Of a DNA stretch of 38,849 bases, positions 9,132 through 16,925 are shown one piece after another. The stretch is from Anaerolineae bacterium (GTDB taxonomy: Bacteria > Chloroflexota > Anaerolineae > Aggregatilineales > Phototrophicaceae). The stretch covers positions 1 through 38,849 of the forward strand of contig JAJEGA010000096.1 of NCBI GenBank assembly GCA_022820125.1. Direction: 5' to 3'. The notes below the pieces were generated by a model. The model was not told the DNA's origin and did no database searches. It was given only the letters and a program-made list of their open reading frames with translations. The translations under genes and the position numbers were made by a program. Within the stretch, counting starts at the first letter, position 1. Every line of letters begins with the position of its first letter.

Positions 9132-9161
9132 TTGGCGCTATTCTCTCAGCGCTACTACAAT
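9132..9161 (+). promoter_or_regulatory. Possible sigma70-type promoter for coaD
   Basis: TTGGCG at 9132-9137 and TACAAT at 9156-9161 are separated by 18 bases. They lie in the 204-base gap between recG and coaD, 25 bases upstream of the coaD start. The fit is moderate and position-supported only. Confidence 0.4.
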
Positions 9162-9186
9162 GCGCACGTAACTTGGGAGCAGCCAA

Positions 9187-9678
9187 ATGTCAGGCAGGGG
9201 CATCGCGCTTTATCCGGCATCGCTTGACCCCATTCACTACGGTCATATCGATGTTGCGATTCGAGCGTCGCGATTCTTTGATCAACTGATTGTCGCTATA
9301 TATGCCAACCCTAACAAGAAACGCGTATTATTCCAAATTGATGAGCGCGTCGAGCTTGCGAGGCAAATATTTCAGAAATACCCTGAAATATCAGTTGCGA
9401 AATATAATTCTCTCACAGTAGAATATGCGCAATCAGTCGGCGCGACCGCATTGATTCGAGGGTTAAGAGTGTTTGGAGATTTCGAGTTTGAGTTTCGAAT
9501 TGGGATGGCAAACAGGAAACTGGCGCCGGCTCTTGAGACTATCGCGATCTTGTCTGATGAGCAGTTCATGCACATCAGTTCGAGCACAATTCGAGAAATA
9601 GCTGAGTTAGGCGGAGATGTCAGTTCTATGGTTCCGCCCGTTATTTCGGAAGCGTTACGCAAGAAGTTCGGCACTTAG
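9187..9678 (+). CDS. coaD: Pantetheine-phosphate adenylyltransferase
   Basis: This 163-residue enzyme transfers AMP from ATP to 4'-phosphopantetheine, the penultimate step of coenzyme A synthesis. The nucleotidyltransferase motif appears as YPASLDPIHYGH (H20 is the catalytic histidine; relatives usually have GSFDPxxxGH). RGLRVFGDFEFE (substrate binding) and ISSSTIRE (ATP-binding) are also present. Length is typical. A GGGAG ribosome-binding site (9175-9179) supports the ATG at 9187. The reading frame is visibly richer in A and T and uses more AT-ending codons (ATA, AAA, TTA) than its neighbours, a possible sign of a different history. The next gene begins about 40 bases downstream. Confidence 0.92.
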   Translation: MSGRGIALYPASLDPIHYGHIDVAIRASRFFDQLIVAIYANPNKKRVLFQIDERVELARQIFQKYPEISVAKYNSLTVEYAQSVGATALIRGLRVFGDFEFEFRIGMANRKLAPALETIAILSDEQFMHISSSTIREIAELGGDVSSMVPPVISEALRKKFGT

Positions 9679-9718
9679 ATCAGAAGAGACTTGCATGGTC
9701 TTTCAGGGGAGGGATTCA

Positions 9719-10282
9719 ATGGATATTCAGCATTTGGTTGATCGCTTGGAGGATTTGGTTGACGAGGGTCGACATCTCTTCGGCACCAAGTTCACAATGG
9801 TGGACGAGGAGCGCGCCCTTGAAATCATAGATCAGATGCGGATTTCGGTGCCGGATGAGATCGAGAAAGCGGCTCGCACGATTCAACAGCGGGACCGTGT
9901 CCTCGCGGAAGCGAACGAAGAAGCGGCGCGCATTGTGCAGCAGGCGCGCCAGCACAGCGAAGACCTCATCGACGACCAGGAAATGGTCAAGCAAGCCAAA
10001 GTGCGCGCCGAGTATGTGATCGAGCAAGCGAAAATCGAAGCGGACAAGATCACGCGCGAAGCGGACGAATATGTCATGGCGCAGCTCAGCCAACTGGAAC
10101 AGCAGTTCGCCCACACGCTTGACGAAATTCGCAATGGCATCCAGATCATGCAGTACGACGAGCCAGCCGCGGTCGAGATTGAGCCCGCGCAGCAATCCGT
10201 CGACCTTGAGCGGAGCGACATCAGTCCCGAGCCAATCAGCTTCGATCGGCCCGCGCAGGCGCCGGCAAGCAGCCACCTCTAA
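9719..10282 (+). CDS. Coiled-coil protein, DivIVA/ATP-synthase-b-like, function unknown
   Basis: The 187-residue product has no membrane segment. Its centre (about 45-145) is rich in E, A, Q and R with heptad-like spacing (for example QQRDRVLAEANEEAARIVQQ), typical of a long coiled coil. The last ~45 residues are Pro/Glu-rich and probably unstructured. ATG 9719 is chosen because GGGGAGGG at 9706-9713 is a strong ribosome-binding site at the right distance; upstream in-frame codons overlap the end of coaD. Genes like this often follow coaD in Chloroflexota and are annotated as DivIVA-domain or ATPase proteins. A role in cell-pole or division organisation is possible but not shown. Confidence 0.8.
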   Translation: MDIQHLVDRLEDLVDEGRHLFGTKFTMVDEERALEIIDQMRISVPDEIEKAARTIQQRDRVLAEANEEAARIVQQARQHSEDLIDDQEMVKQAKVRAEYVIEQAKIEADKITREADEYVMAQLSQLEQQFAHTLDEIRNGIQIMQYDEPAAVEIEPAQQSVDLERSDISPEPISFDRPAQAPASSHL

Positions 10283-10309
10283 GCTTGCTTCATCGCAATA
10301 CAGCCATTA

Positions 10310-10338
10310 ACGGACATCACGATAGCGATGTCTGTTTT
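10310..10338 (+). terminator. Intrinsic terminator after the coaD/coiled-coil genes
   Basis: ACGGACATC (10310-10318) pairs with GATGTCTGT (10327-10335), with one G-U pair and an 8-base loop. The stem runs into a TTTT tract. It lies 28 bases after the coiled-coil gene and upstream of comEC. Confidence 0.7.
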
Positions 10339-10403
10339 GGTTACCCAGTCTCAGCCGATTGACGTAATTCGCTTATCAAGCGATAAACGACTGCCCTTGT
10401 GAA

Positions 10404-12791
10404 ATGCGTCTCATAATCATTGCGGCAGCTTGGGTAATCGGCATCAGCATCGCCCGCGTTCTCCCCTCGTCACAGCCCTCAATTTGGCTCACGTCACTGT
10501 TGGCCGCTTGTATCGCTTGGCTCGTTTTCAGGCGGCGCGCGGCTTGGTGGATTCTTGCGGGCTTGGTTGCGCTCTCAGCTGGGGGCTTCCGCCAGTCGCT
10601 GCTGCCGCGAAGCAGCGATATCGCGCGCTATAACGGCTTCAGCGGCGCCATCACTGGTCTTGTTGTCTCCCAACCAAGACTGCGACAAGACAAGATTCAA
10701 CTTCGCCTCGCGAGTGAGACGATCTTCGTCAACAGCAAATTACATGCAACCAGTGGCCTGGTTCTGGTTGAAGCAGAACGTGTTGAAGCAGAACGCAGCG
10801 CGTCTGTCCAGTACGGCGACCGCATTCGAACCACCGGCCGGCTGGAGGTCCCCGCCACCTGGGATACCTTTTCCTACGCTGATTATCTTGGACGCCAAGG
10901 CATCTTCAGTGTTGTGCGGAACGCCGGCGTCGAAGTCGTTGAATCCGGGCGAGGCAATTCTGTGACAACTGCGCTTATCAGCCTCCGCAGAATGGTTCAG
11001 CGAAGTATCGCATCCGCCATTCCGGAGCCGCAAGCCGGGCTGCTGACAGGCATCTTGCTCGGCGATGAAGACGGCATATCGCCGGCGCTGGAAGAGGCGT
11101 TTTCGCGGGTTGGCGCGTCGCACGTGGTCGCTATCAGCGGCTTCAATATGGTCATTGTCAGCGGCATTGTGGTTCGAGTTCTGTCGGGGTTCTTTCGCCG
11201 CAACAAGACGATAGTCACGCTAAACGCGCTCTCCGTAATCGCCATGTATTCGCTTTTCGTCGGCGCCACCCCCGGTATCCTGCGCGCCGCTCTGATGAGC
11301 AGCCTGCTCGTCGTCGGCAGCCAACTCAATCGAAAGACCTTCGTGCCGACATCCTTGGCTTTTGCCGCGCTGCTGCTTTCGCTGCTCGATCCAAACGTTC
11401 TGCTTGATATCGGGTTCCAGCTAAGTTTTCTGGCGGTGTTGGGCCTCGGTCTTTTCGCCGACCCCCTCTCGAACCGATTTCGCCGGATTCTAGCAGCGTT
11501 CCTCCCGGCTCGCGTCGCCGCGGCGCTTCACAGTTTTCTCAACGAGCCGCTGATCGTATCGATCGCAGCGCAGATCACAACGCTTCCGCTCATCGTCCTT
11601 TACTTCGGGCGCCTGTCGTTAGCCGCCCTGCCAGTTAACGCGCTGATTGTGCCGGCGCAATCGGCGCTTCTGCTGCTGGGCATGGCCGCCGCTGTCGTCT
11701 ATGCTTTCATCCCAGCGCTCGGCACGCTGATTTTCTGGGCTGCGCTCGTATTTGTATCCTGGACAATCGCCGTAGTGCGCGCTTTTGCCGGCTTGCCATT
11801 CGCTGAACTGATCGTCGATCTCGATGGACGATTGATTCAAGCCTTCTACCTGGTTCTGATTGGAGGCGCCATGCTTCATGCCGCTCGCCCGCCACGCTGG
11901 CAACGACTTCAAGACTATGTCAGACGGAACACGGTAATTTTTGCCATCGGCGCGACCGCCGCCATATCGTTAATCTTGACGGCTGCCATGATCTTGAGCC
12001 GAGCCGATGGCCAGCTGCATGTCTGGCTGCTGGATATCGGGCATAGCAATGCCGCGCTGATACAGACCCCGGGCGGGGCGCAGGCGCTCGTAGACGGTGG
12101 ACGTTTTCCCTCTCGACTGTTGACCGCCATTGGCGACCGACTGCCCTTTTACGATCGAGAAATAGAAATACTCGCCATCACCCATCCCGACGCCTGGGAC
12201 ATCGCCGCGCTCAACAGCGTGCTGGAGCGCTATACCGTTGGCGCGGTCTTGTATCATGGACAGGCGAATCGCGATGATTCGTTTCAGAGCATCAACGAAG
12301 CATTGCGGGAATCCAATACACCGACTGTGCAGGTCCGGGCGGGCTATAGTTTGCGATTGTCCGACGGTGTCTTGATCGAGGTGGTTCATCCGCAATCGCA
12401 GCCGAAAATTACCGACCGACTCAACGATCATGTGATGGCGCTGCGCGTGACCTATGGAGATGCGTCATTTCTATTGACGTCCGACCTGAGCGCTGACGGA
12501 CAGCGCGAGATGCTATCCAGCGGCGTGGTGGAACACGCGACCGTGCTGCAAGTTCCGCAGCATGGCGCCGCCCGCGCTCTCGATCAGAGCTTTTTGGAGG
12601 CGGTTGCGCCTCAAATTGCGCTGCTGCAAAGCGATATCGCCAACAGGCGAGGCGACCCGGACCCGGACACGCTTGCGAAGTTCAATGAGACCGACCTGTT
12701 TCGGACGGATACGCACGGACCAATTCATCTGCGTACCGATGGCAAAACGATTCAGGTTGCCCGGAAATTCCATCGTCAGCGCGACAGATAA
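10404..12791 (+). CDS. comEC: ComEC/Rec2-family membrane protein with degenerate C-terminal beta-lactamase-like domain
   Basis: ComEC forms the inner-membrane channel for single-stranded DNA uptake in natural transformation. The 795-residue protein has N-terminal membrane helices, a soluble OB-like region (about 60-170), and the Competence-domain signature GLLTGILLGDEDGISPALEE followed by SHVVAISGFNMVIVSG, then many helices. A C-terminal metallo-beta-lactamase-like domain starts near 543. In that domain the usual HxHxDH metal motif reads THPDAWD (593-599), the GQGDA motif reads GHSNA, and the later HHGS motif reads QHGAA. Most metal ligands are thus lost and nuclease activity looks unlikely. 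The gene stands alone; no other com genes are visible here. Confidence 0.88.
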   Translation: MRLIIIAAAWVIGISIARVLPSSQPSIWLTSLLAACIAWLVFRRRAAWWILAGLVALSAGGFRQSLLPRSSDIARYNGFSGAITGLVVSQPRLRQDKIQLRLASETIFVNSKLHATSGLVLVEAERVEAERSASVQYGDRIRTTGRLEVPATWDTFSYADYLGRQGIFSVVRNAGVEVVESGRGNSVTTALISLRRMVQRSIASAIPEPQAGLLTGILLGDEDGISPALEEAFSRVGASHVVAISGFNMVIVSGIVVRVLSGFFRRNKTIVTLNALSVIAMYSLFVGATPGILRAALMSSLLVVGSQLNRKTFVPTSLAFAALLLSLLDPNVLLDIGFQLSFLAVLGLGLFADPLSNRFRRILAAFLPARVAAALHSFLNEPLIVSIAAQITTLPLIVLYFGRLSLAALPVNALIVPAQSALLLLGMAAAVVYAFIPALGTLIFWAALVFVSWTIAVVRAFAGLPFAELIVDLDGRLIQAFYLVLIGGAMLHAARPPRWQRLQDYVRRNTVIFAIGATAAISLILTAAMILSRADGQLHVWLLDIGHSNAALIQTPGGAQALVDGGRFPSRLLTAIGDRLPFYDREIEILAITHPDAWDIAALNSVLERYTVGAVLYHGQANRDDSFQSINEALRESNTPTVQVRAGYSLRLSDGVLIEVVHPQSQPKITDRLNDHVMALRVTYGDASFLLTSDLSADGQREMLSSGVVEHATVLQVPQHGAARALDQSFLEAVAPQIALLQSDIANRRGDPDPDTLAKFNETDLFRTDTHGPIHLRTDGKTIQVARKFHRQRDR

Positions 12792-12851
12792 TGAGGAAGC
12801 GCGCTGTACGTCCCCTTCTCAGAAATCCAGATTAGCCAGTAAATTGGAACC

Positions 12852-12925
12852 TGTAGGGGCGTTTCGCCGAAACGCCCACAAAAGTGTTGTTAGATAAGCG
12901 GGCGTCTCCGCGAGACGCCCCTACA
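12852..12925. repeat. Double-hairpin intergenic repeat, copy 2
   Basis: It runs from TGTAGGGGCG to CGCCCCTACA, with hairpins GGGCGTTTC/GAAACGCCC and GGGCGTCTC/GAGACGCCC separated by about 22 bases. It fills most of the gap between the convergent comEC and oxidoreductase genes, where it could also act as a bidirectional transcription stop. Confidence 0.85.
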
Positions 12926-12949
12926 ATGGCTCAGGTTGCGCGCGACTCG

Positions 12950-14152
12950 TTAGTAGCGAATATCAACCTGCCTGCGGGAGCTGGCAGACGCCATGATCGC
13001 ATCGCAGATCACCGCGTTGCGATATCCATCCACAAAATCAGCGCCATAGGGGGCGACGTCATTGTCGTTCACGATGGCGTCAAAGAAATGATGGAACTCG
13101 TGCACGAAGCTGTGCTCCCAGCCGATGATATGACCGTGTGGCCACCAGTTTTCCCAGTAAGGATGATTCGCTTCCGTTACCAGGACGTTGTGAAAGCCCT
13201 GTGTGGTATCGGGGCGGTCGTCCTTCCAGAAGACGTTTAACTCGTTCAAACGTTCCAAGTTGAAATGGATCGAGCCGTTCTCGGCATTGATCTCGAATGA
13301 GTTGAAGTTCTTGCGTCCGCGACCGAAGCGAGTGGCTTCCACCGTGCCAAGCGCGCCATTCTCGAAATCCAGCAGCGCCACGAAGCCATCATCGACATCG
13401 GACTTGATCATGCCGCCGGCCCCATCGGGACGTTCCGTGATCCAAGTCTGCGCCAAGCCCGAAACCGCCTTCGGCTCGCCGACCAGGAAGCGCGCCAGAT
13501 CAATGATATGGGCGCCGAGGTCGCCCAAGGCGCCGCTGCCGCAGATGTCTTTCTGAAAGCGCCAGGTCGATTCCATCTCGCGGTCCATGCCCCACTCCTG
13601 CAAGTAGACCGCGCGCCAATGATAAATCTGCCCGAGCGCCCCGCTCTCGACGATTTTCTTCGCTTGCTGCACGGCGGGGACGAAGCGGTAATTGAAGGCG
13701 ACCATGTGCTTGACACCGGCGCTTTCAACCGCGTCCAGCATCGACTTCGCTTCTTCAGCAGTGCGCGCCAAGGGCTTCTCGCAAAAGACATGCATGCCAG
13801 CCTCAGCAGCCGCGTTGCAGGGCTCGGCGTGCGCGTCGTTGGGTCCACCGTTGTCGAATACCTGGATATCATCGTTTGCGATCATATCCCGCCAATCAGT
13901 GTACGCGCGCTCGTAGCCATAACGCGCCGCCGCCGCGCTCACCGCCGCTTCGTTGCGCCCGGCGATCCCGACAAGACGGGGAATCGCCACCGGCGGGTAC
14001 ATCATGTAGGGGATTTTCTTGAAGGCGTTGGTATGCGCCTTGCCCATAAAGGCGTAACCCAACATGCCAATGCCGAGCTCGGGCGCCTCGGCATCGGTCC
14101 CCTCGGTCGCCATGCTGGTGAAGGTGCTGCTCACTTGCTTTTCGTCAGCCAT
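12950..14152 (-). CDS. Gfo/Idh/MocA family NAD(P)-dependent oxidoreductase
   Basis: The family oxidises or reduces sugars, inositols and related polyols. In this 400-residue protein the N-terminal Rossmann fold has a GMLGYAFMGKAH nucleotide-binding loop (about 29-40). The CEKPLAR motif carries the family's catalytic lysine (K126), and GALGDLGAHIIDL in the C-terminal domain carries the conserved Asp/His. The first ~25 residues are a polar extension; M14 is an alternative start. The gene follows a sugar isomerase-like gene by 33 bases on the same strand and shares its promoter. The pair resembles inositol or rare-sugar catabolic modules; the exact substrate cannot be named. Confidence 0.9.
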   Translation of the reverse strand: MADEKQVSSTFTSMATEGTDAEAPELGIGMLGYAFMGKAHTNAFKKIPYMMYPPVAIPRLVGIAGRNEAAVSAAAARYGYERAYTDWRDMIANDDIQVFDNGGPNDAHAEPCNAAAEAGMHVFCEKPLARTAEEAKSMLDAVESAGVKHMVAFNYRFVPAVQQAKKIVESGALGQIYHWRAVYLQEWGMDREMESTWRFQKDICGSGALGDLGAHIIDLARFLVGEPKAVSGLAQTWITERPDGAGGMIKSDVDDGFVALLDFENGALGTVEATRFGRGRKNFNSFEINAENGSIHFNLERLNELNVFWKDDRPDTTQGFHNVLVTEANHPYWENWWPHGHIIGWEHSFVHEFHHFFDAIVNDNDVAPYGADFVDGYRNAVICDAIMASASSRRQVDIRY

Positions 14153-14185
14153 CGTTCTTCTCCTGATTCGTATCGAAACTGCGGA

Positions 14186-15187
14186 TTATTCGTCGGCAAA
14201 AGCGGCGTCGAAGGCAACGGCGGAAGCGGTGAAGTCGTTCCGCTTCACCCAGGCGGCCGATTCGGTCGCGCCGAATTCACGATCCATGCCGCTGTCTTCC
14301 CACTCAACCGACAGCGGTCCTTGATAACCAGCTCGATTGAGCGCGCGGATCATCGCGTCAATATCCAGGTCGCCATGCCCGGGCGAGACAAAGTCCCAGC
14401 CGCGGCGCGCGTCGCCGAAGTTGAGATGAGAGCACAAAATGCTCGATACGTTATCAAGCGTGACCTTGGAGTCCTTAACATGGACATGGAAGATGCGGTC
14501 GGCGAAGCGATCAATGAATTTGACCGGATCGAATAACTGGTGGATGAAATGACTGGGATCAAAGTTGAAGCCGAAAGACGGATGTTGATCCAGCGCGTCC
14601 AGCGTCTTTTCCGCCGTGTAGATATCGTAGGCGATCTCGCTCGGGTGCGCCTCCAGCGCGAACTTGACCCCCTCCGCGGCGAAGACATCAAGCACGGGGA
14701 TCCAGCGGTCGGCGAATTCCCGATAGCCGGCGTCTATCATTTCATCGGATGTGGGCGGGAAGCGATAAATCATGTGCCAGACGGGGCTGCCGGTGAAGCC
14801 ATTAACGACATCCACGCCGAAGGCTTTTGCCGCGCGCGCTGTGTCTTTCATCTCCTCAGCGCAGCGCTCGCGCACGCTATCGGAATCGCCATCGCCCCAG
14901 AGCCGATCGGGCAAGATATCGCGATGACGCGCATCAATCGCCGCCTCAGCCACGCACTGACCCACCAAATGATTGCTGATGGAATAGCATTGCAAGCCAT
15001 GCTTCGATAAAACGTCTTTGCGCGACTGGATATAGCCGTCCTCTGAGAGCGCTCGGTCCACTTCAAAGTGATCGCCCCAGCAAGCCAACTCCAAGCCATC
15101 GTAGCCGAAGCTCTTGGCTTTCTCGGCGATAGTCTCAAAGGGCAAATCCGCCCATTGACCGGTGAATAATGTAACTGGTCTAGCCAT
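14186..15187 (-). CDS. Sugar phosphate isomerase/epimerase, xylose-isomerase-like TIM barrel
   Basis: This 333-residue TIM-barrel protein belongs to the AP-endonuclease-2/xylose-isomerase-like family. Expected metal ligands are visible: E179 in [10 protein letters not shown]210/H213 in NFDPSHF, a histidine in IFHVHVKD (about 234-236) and E295 in SVEWED. Such enzymes epimerise or isomerise keto-sugars, or act on inositol derivatives. Start ATG 15187 has AAAGGAA upstream. It is the first gene of a two-gene operon with the Gfo/Idh oxidoreductase, read divergently from an amidohydrolase. Together they suggest degradation of a cyclic or modified sugar; the substrate is unknown. Confidence 0.88.
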   Translation of the reverse strand: MARPVTLFTGQWADLPFETIAEKAKSFGYDGLELACWGDHFEVDRALSEDGYIQSRKDVLSKHGLQCYSISNHLVGQCVAEAAIDARHRDILPDRLWGDGDSDSVRERCAEEMKDTARAAKAFGVDVVNGFTGSPVWHMIYRFPPTSDEMIDAGYREFADRWIPVLDVFAAEGVKFALEAHPSEIAYDIYTAEKTLDALDQHPSFGFNFDPSHFIHQLFDPVKFIDRFADRIFHVHVKDSKVTLDNVSSILCSHLNFGDARRGWDFVSPGHGDLDIDAMIRALNRAGYQGPLSVEWEDSGMDREFGATESAAWVKRNDFTASAVAFDAAFADE

Positions 15188-15238
15188 TAGCCATTTCCTT
15201 TCCGTATTCTTTCCAGCGCCGCGTTGGCAACGGCTTCA

Positions 15239-15267
15239 AGTATAACGAGCAATTTGCCCTGTACCAA
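15239..15267 (-). promoter_or_regulatory. Sigma70-type promoter for the isomerase/oxidoreductase operon
   Basis: On the minus strand TTGGTA (15267-15262) and TATACT (15244-15239) are separated by exactly 17 bases, a near-ideal layout. The predicted transcript start is about 45 bases upstream of the isomerase ATG. Confidence 0.65.
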
Positions 15268-15427
15268 TACTTCAGACGCGCGACAATTTGCTGCGGCTGA
15301 CGATGCGGCGTGGCCAGGCGCGCGCATTTGGGATTTCAGCGAATCATAGGCTATCATCAAACGGTAATTCAAAGGCTGCCTCAACCGGGCCGAGAATTCA
15401 CCAACAACTTAGAGAGGAAGACTCCTA

Positions 15428-16381
15428 ATGTACAACGGCTTAGAGATCATCGATTTTCACGTTCATTTTCCGACGCAGGCGCGCTGGATCATCGAGCGCG
15501 GCCCCAATGAACGGCAGCGTTACATTGAACGCATAGGCGAGCGGCGCGCTCAAGTCGCTCGCGAGCTCGCCATGAATTACAACCGGCAATGGCGGGCGAC
15601 CTGGGGCTTTGATCCGCCGGAGCGCAGCGCTTGCACCGATGAGGAACAAGCGGATCGCTGGGCGGACGAGATTGAGAATTATGGCTTGCGCGCGGTGGGC
15701 TTCGTCACCGGCGGCGGCAACAAAAATCTGGCGAATATCGTTCGGCGGCATCCGGACAAATTCATTGGATTCGCCCATCATTACTTGTTTGGCGAAGGCG
15801 CCGCCGATGAATTGCGCCGCGCCGTCAACGAAGACGGATTGAAAGCCTACAAGCTGCTGGCGCCATCGCTGGATCGCCCGGTCGAAGACGAAGCGGCTTA
15901 TCCTGTCTGGGAAGCCTGCGCCGAGCTTGATATTCCGGTGCTGATTCACTTCGGCATACAGGGCAGCGGCGGGGGCGTCGCCTGGCATGAAAATATCAAT
16001 CCGCTGAAGCTGCACAATGTCGCCAAAGACTTCCCCGATGTTACCTTCGTCGTGCCGCATTTCGGCTGCGCCTGGATACGCGAAACGCTGCAGCTGTGCT
16101 GGGCTTGCGGCAACGTCTCCATTGACACCAGCGGCTCGAATCAATGGGTGAAATGGGTGGATGGCGACTGGGACACCAAGAAGCTATTCCGCAAGTATAT
16201 GGAGACAATCGGACCGGAGCGCATTATATTCGGCACCGATTCCAGTTACTTCCCGCGTGGCTTCGCCGAGCCTTATCTCGTCCAGCAAATCCGCGATGTG
16301 CGCGAGCTGAATTATCGCGAAGACGATATCCAGCTCATCTTCGCTGGCAACGCGGCGCGGCTATTCAAGATAGATCTGTAG
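15428..16381 (+). CDS. Amidohydrolase family 2 (PF04909-type) metal-dependent hydrolase or decarboxylase
   Basis: The 317-residue protein begins with IDFHVHFP, the HxH metal motif (H11, H13). H174 in VLIHFG, H211 in VVPHFG and D271 in FGTDSSYF supply the remaining conserved positions of the amidohydrolase barrel. Family members include 2-pyrone-4,6-dicarboxylate hydrolase, ACMSD-type decarboxylases and L-fuconolactonase. A sugar-lactone or dicarboxylate substrate would suit the neighbouring sugar genes, but this is inference. A GAGAGGA ribosome-binding site at about 15411-15418 supports ATG 15428. It is divergent from the isomerase operon, and a sugar importer lies downstream. Confidence 0.85.
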   Translation: MYNGLEIIDFHVHFPTQARWIIERGPNERQRYIERIGERRAQVARELAMNYNRQWRATWGFDPPERSACTDEEQADRWADEIENYGLRAVGFVTGGGNKNLANIVRRHPDKFIGFAHHYLFGEGAADELRRAVNEDGLKAYKLLAPSLDRPVEDEAAYPVWEACAELDIPVLIHFGIQGSGGGVAWHENINPLKLHNVAKDFPDVTFVVPHFGCAWIRETLQLCWACGNVSIDTSGSNQWVKWVDGDWDTKKLFRKYMETIGPERIIFGTDSSYFPRGFAEPYLVQQIRDVRELNYREDDIQLIFAGNAARLFKIDL

Positions 16382-16925
16382 ACGGAGAACGCAAAACGCC
16401 GCGAAAGCAGGCCAGGTCGCGCATCCATTGCGCTGGAAATTGAAAAGCCTTAGCTATAGAAGCAAGTGCAAGTAAGTCATGCGACAAAGGGCGATGCTAA
16501 TTTGATTCGAGATCTGTAGGGGCGAGACTTGTCTCGCCCACTATGTCGCCATTGTACATGTGGGCGACTCAAGAGTCGCCCCTACGACTTTCCTTCATTT
16601 TGTTGCATTACTTTATTGGACTTACTGAGGAAACGAGGCAACACAGAGGAAAGAGAGGCAGCTTGATTTTAGGCCTGCCGCGCGCGTTCATCGTCAGCCA
16701 ATTGCTCCACACACATTGGCGCTTGTTCGCCTGCCCAGGCTATCGCCCTCCGTCCTCAGTGACCTCTGTGCATCCTTTGTTCCTCTGTGGTGAATCCAAA
16801 ATTGGTTCATCTGAATTTCCGTCGACTTCAACACACCACCCCTAGTCACGCTGTTTGCGGCGCGGCGCAAAATGGGTTAACCTGAAGCTGTCCGCAGAAT
16901 ATTGAAAATGCAAAAGGAGAAGAAA
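16382..16925. other. Gene-free interval of about 540 bases with repeat debris
   Basis: No convincing gene is present. The interval holds double-hairpin repeat copy 3. It also holds two segments in opposite orientation built from CACAGAGG/CCTCTGTG and ACTGAGGA/TCCTCAGT words (about 16624-16650 and 16753-16790), which look like the eroded ends of another dispersed element. A small open frame across the repeat has repeat-derived composition. The last ~15 bases carry the ribosome-binding site of the next gene. Confidence 0.6.
16515..16585. repeat. Double-hairpin intergenic repeat, copy 3
   Basis: It runs from TGTAGGGGCG to CGCCCCTAC, with hairpins GGGCGAGAC/GTCTCGCCC and GGGCGACTC/GAGTCGCCC separated by about 22 bases. 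It lies between the amidohydrolase gene and the sugar-binding-protein gene. Confidence 0.85.

Noticed and set aside
13508..14536. Plus-strand open frame of about 340 codons
   Set aside because: It is antisense to the oxidoreductase and isomerase genes, which have clear catalytic motifs and a promoter.
16543..16845. Open frame of 100 codons after the amidohydrolase
   Set aside because: It runs through repeat copy 3 and the second repeat type, and has no ribosome-binding site or recognisable protein features.
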